This document shows positions 15,051 to 16,577 of a stretch of DNA of 16,577 nucleotides, in pieces. This DNA comes from Pseudomonadota bacterium (GTDB lineage: Bacteria; Desulfobacterota; Desulfobulbia; Desulfobulbales; Desulfobulbaceae): assembly GCA_009778235.1 (NCBI GenBank), contig WRKE01000301.1, forward strand, positions 1 to 16,577, in the 5' to 3' direction. The notes under the pieces are model-generated. The model was not told the DNA's origin, ran no database searches, and saw only the letters and a list, made by a program, of their open reading frames with translations. The translations under genes and the position numbers were made by a program. Position 1 is the first letter of the stretch. The number at the start of each line of letters is the position of its first letter.

Positions 15051-15553
15051 CAATTTTCGACGATGACCTCTACTCGGCGGTTTTTGGTCCGTCCTTCGGG
15101 GTTGTCTGTTCCGTTCGGATGAGTGTTGGCGGCGATGGGCGCAGTCATGCCCAGGCCTTTGACCTTCATTCGCTCCCTGGCCACGCCACTGAAGACGAGC
15201 GAGCGGGCAACGCTTTCGGCCCGGCGTTGGGAAAGCATAAGATTGTACTCAGGGGTGCCCAAGCTATCGGTATGTCCTTCGACCGCCAGTCCGCGGCTGT
15301 CTATGCCCTGCTTATTGAGGATGGCCGCGATTTCCTGCATTTTAATTTGACTGTCGGTCCGCAGTTGATCGCTGTTAAAATCAAAGAGCAGCACCTCCGG
15401 AAAATTAATCTCCACGCCCCTGGTGGTTTCCTTGGCAGTGATATTGAGTTTTTTTGCTTCATTGATGATCATCTTGTTTTGCGCGCTCCGATCCATTGCA
15501 CACCCGGAGGCAACAAGCAGGCAACAGATCAAACCGAAAAGGGCTCTCTTCAT
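15050..15553 (-). CDS. OmpA/Pal-like peptidoglycan-binding lipoprotein
   Basis: Predicted lipoprotein of 167 residues. A short signal (MKRALFGLICCLLVASGC) ends in a lipobox with C18, and Ala at position +2 suggests the outer membrane by the E. coli Lol rule. The OmpA C-terminal domain follows: LLFDFNSDQL (55-64), then VEGHTDSLGT and NLMLSQRRAESV. D96 and R111 take the places of the two diaminopimelate-binding residues. The tail KNRRVEVIVEN is typical. The ATG at 15553 has GGAG eight bases upstream, which decides it over the open frame to 15613. The stop is shared with the start of the ankyrin-repeat gene, so the pair is translationally coupled. No tol genes are nearby, so calling it Pal itself is not justified. 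Confidence 0.9.
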   Translation of the reverse strand: MKRALFGLICCLLVASGCAMDRSAQNKMIINEAKKLNITAKETTRGVEINFPEVLLFDFNSDQLRTDSQIKMQEIAAILNKQGIDSRGLAVEGHTDSLGTPEYNLMLSQRRAESVARSLVFSGVARERMKVKGLGMTAPIAANTHPNGTDNPEGRTKNRRVEVIVEN

Positions 15554-15972
15554 AATTTCGACTCCGGCAAATTGTGGGATTTCCTTTGCTGTTCGCCTCA
15601 GAGGTCTGGGCAAAGCATATTCGGACGGTGCATCTGTACTGTGGAATAGATACCCTTGCGGGAACCCACTGTCAACTCAAGCTTCCGGCTTGTTTCGGCT
15701 ACAGCAGCCAGGCGACTTCCTCCACCCTCGCGCCGGCATGCCTTCCTCAACCCGCAAACCAGGCCATGTTAGCACTGTACTGTCTCATAAAAGAGAGATA
15801 CAATGCGGCAATATGGCGGCAAGCATAAATTGCGCAAAATCACCATTCTGCACCCGAACGGCGATGACGGCAAGGGTGTCCTTTTACGGTGTGGACGTTG
15901 ATCTGCCGGATGGTGTTGGCAACCGCTTCGTCCACATTGTGTCTGCTTGAATCCATAAAGAAGAGGATCGAG
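15554..15972. other. 419-bp divergent gap with no secure gene
   Basis: This region should hold promoters for the lipoprotein pair (minus) and the LprI-like gene (plus), but I find no convincing -35/-10 pair for either. A small hairpin, CAAGC/GCTTG (15678-15692), and a tentative 32-codon ORF (15803-15901) are the only other features. Short plausible-looking peptides occur in several frames between 15800 and 15960, which may mean a decayed gene. Confidence 0.4.
15803..15901 (+). CDS. tentative 32-residue ORF
   Basis: The frame from the ATG at 15803 to TGA at 15901 encodes a basic peptide beginning MRQYGGKHKLRKITILHPNG and ending LLRCGR. It is preceded by AAGAGAG about five bases upstream, a usable ribosome binding site. 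It ends 71 bases before the LprI-like gene. I recognise no family. It may be a real small gene, a leader peptide, a fragment of a decayed gene, or chance. Confidence 0.2.
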   Translation: MRQYGGKHKLRKITILHPNGDDGKGVLLRCGR

Positions 15973-16577
15973 ATGAAAAGTGTTGTGTTGATACTGTGTG
16001 GTTTGTTGTCGGTAGGGTTTTCGCTTCCCGCCCAAGCCGCCGGCTTTGCTTGCGCCAAGGCGAGCACAGCGGTGGAGAAGATGATCTGTGCCGATGCGGA
16101 ATTGTCGAAGCTGGATGAGGAGATGGCGGCGGTTTATAAACCGATAAACCCACGCATTGCCGATCCGGAAGCCAGCATGAGCGAGATAGCGGCGGCTTAC
16201 AAACAAATGGCCCCATACATTGCCGATCCGGTGGGCTACAGGATGGAGCAGAGGGATTGGCTCAAAGTCCGCAATGCCTGCAAAGACGCCGGTTGCGTGC
16301 GCCAATCGTACCAAACGCGGCTTGCCGCTTTGCGTATGCTGGCCCAAGGCCCCAAACCCTGTTTCCGTTTGCTGGAGCGGAAATGGCCGCAAATCCAAAG
16401 CGGCCATTACCCGGTGTGCGTGGATGTGCTGAAAAGCATGAACAAGCTGTGCGCCGAGCTGCCGCTGTGCGAATGGAAGGTCGATCCTTCCGTGACCTCG
16501 TTGTCCTTGCCGCAATGGGAAGAACTTGACCCCAAGAAATATTTGAAGCTGATCCAACACACGTACCAAAAGCCGAG
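15973..16577 (+). CDS. secreted LprI/DUF1311-like protein, C-terminus cut by window edge
   Basis: At least 201 residues, running off the right edge. A signal peptide ends near AQA at residues 20-22. The next part matches the lysozyme-inhibitor LprI / DUF1311 pattern: FACAKASTAVEKMICADAEL (25-44), then LDEEMAAVYK, and later QRDWLKVRNACKDAGCVRQSY. In the mature part cysteines lie at 27, 39, 103, 108, 130, 149, 160 and 166, an even number suited to disulfides. The start is set by AGAGGA five bases before the ATG at 15973. Residues 52-68 and 73-89 are a duplication with 21-residue offset. TTG leucine codons are frequent, unlike the CTG-rich genes to the left. Lysozyme inhibition is inferred from the family name only; I do not recognise the part after residue 125. 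Confidence 0.8.
   Translation, partial: MKSVVLILCGLLSVGFSLPAQAAGFACAKASTAVEKMICADAELSKLDEEMAAVYKPINPRIADPEASMSEIAAAYKQMAPYIADPVGYRMEQRDWLKVRNACKDAGCVRQSYQTRLAALRMLAQGPKPCFRLLERKWPQIQSGHYPVCVDVLKSMNKLCAELPLCEWKVDPSVTSLSLPQWEELDPKKYLKLIQHTYQKP
16126..16236 (+). repeat. 63-base imperfect tandem duplication inside the LprI-like gene
   Basis: GCGGCGGTTTATAAA (16126-16140) recurs as GCGGCGGCTTACAAA (16189-16203), and ATTGCCGATCCGG recurs at the same 63-base offset. The frame is kept, giving two copies of a 21-residue unit (AAVYK...IADP and AAAYK...IADP). Confidence 0.8.

Noticed and set aside
15769..16569. 266-codon minus-strand ORF opposite the LprI-like gene
   Set aside because: The plus strand has a signal peptide, a Shine-Dalgarno sequence and LprI motifs; the minus frame is low in recognisable structure.
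1..16577. CRISPR array, insertion sequence or transposase
   Set aside because: I saw no regularly spaced repeats, no transposase or integrase motifs and no terminal inverted repeats with target duplications.

Overview
This is a GC-rich bacterial chromosome segment. The gene content suggests a Gram-negative of the former Deltaproteobacteria (Desulfobacterota, perhaps near Desulfobulbales). The reasons are an argB-argD-argF-argG-argH block of the kind found in Geobacter and its relatives, an lptA-lptB-rpoN-ptsN block that requires an outer membrane, a class II DAHP synthase, and a small HsdR-N-like protein. The taxonomic placement is inference; no 16S or species marker is present.

Layout. Positions 1-5925 are a single minus-strand run transcribed right to left: argB, argD, mntP, argF, argG, argH. 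argH runs off the left edge. These genes carry N-acetylglutamate through to arginine, apart from steps not in the window (argA/argJ, argC, argE/J). The manganese exporter gene mntP sits inside the run with short spacing. A 246-bp divergent promoter region (5926-6171) separates it from the plus-strand run lptA-lptB-rpoN-ptsN (6172-9385): LPS transport, sigma-54 and a nitrogen-type PTS IIA protein. Positions 9433-11430 hold two minus-strand genes, a class II DAHP synthase and a degenerate HsdR-N-like protein. prmA (11797-12708, plus) encodes the methyltransferase for ribosomal protein L11. A tRNA-Asn(GTT) gene with encoded CCA (12941-13016) and a good terminator follow.

The right end, beyond the tRNA, looks like accessory sequence. 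It starts with an AT-rich stretch carrying a long AT-only hairpin. Next is a minus-strand pair with TGATG overlap: an OmpA/Pal-like lipoprotein (15050-15553) followed by a 605-residue membrane protein (13233-15050). The membrane protein joins an ExeA/GspA-like AAA domain with broken Walker motifs, one transmembrane helix, a Pro-rich linker and C-terminal ankyrin repeats. The last gene (15973 to the right edge, plus) is a secreted, Cys-rich LprI/DUF1311-like protein with an internal 21-residue duplication.

The strongest candidate for something undescribed is the lipoprotein plus pseudo-ATPase/ankyrin pair. As I read it, this could be an envelope-spanning module: a predicted outer-membrane, peptidoglycan-binding lipoprotein translationally coupled to an inner-membrane protein with periplasmic ankyrin repeats. 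A possible lysozyme-inhibitor-type protein lies next to it. All functional statements about this pair are inference from domain architecture.
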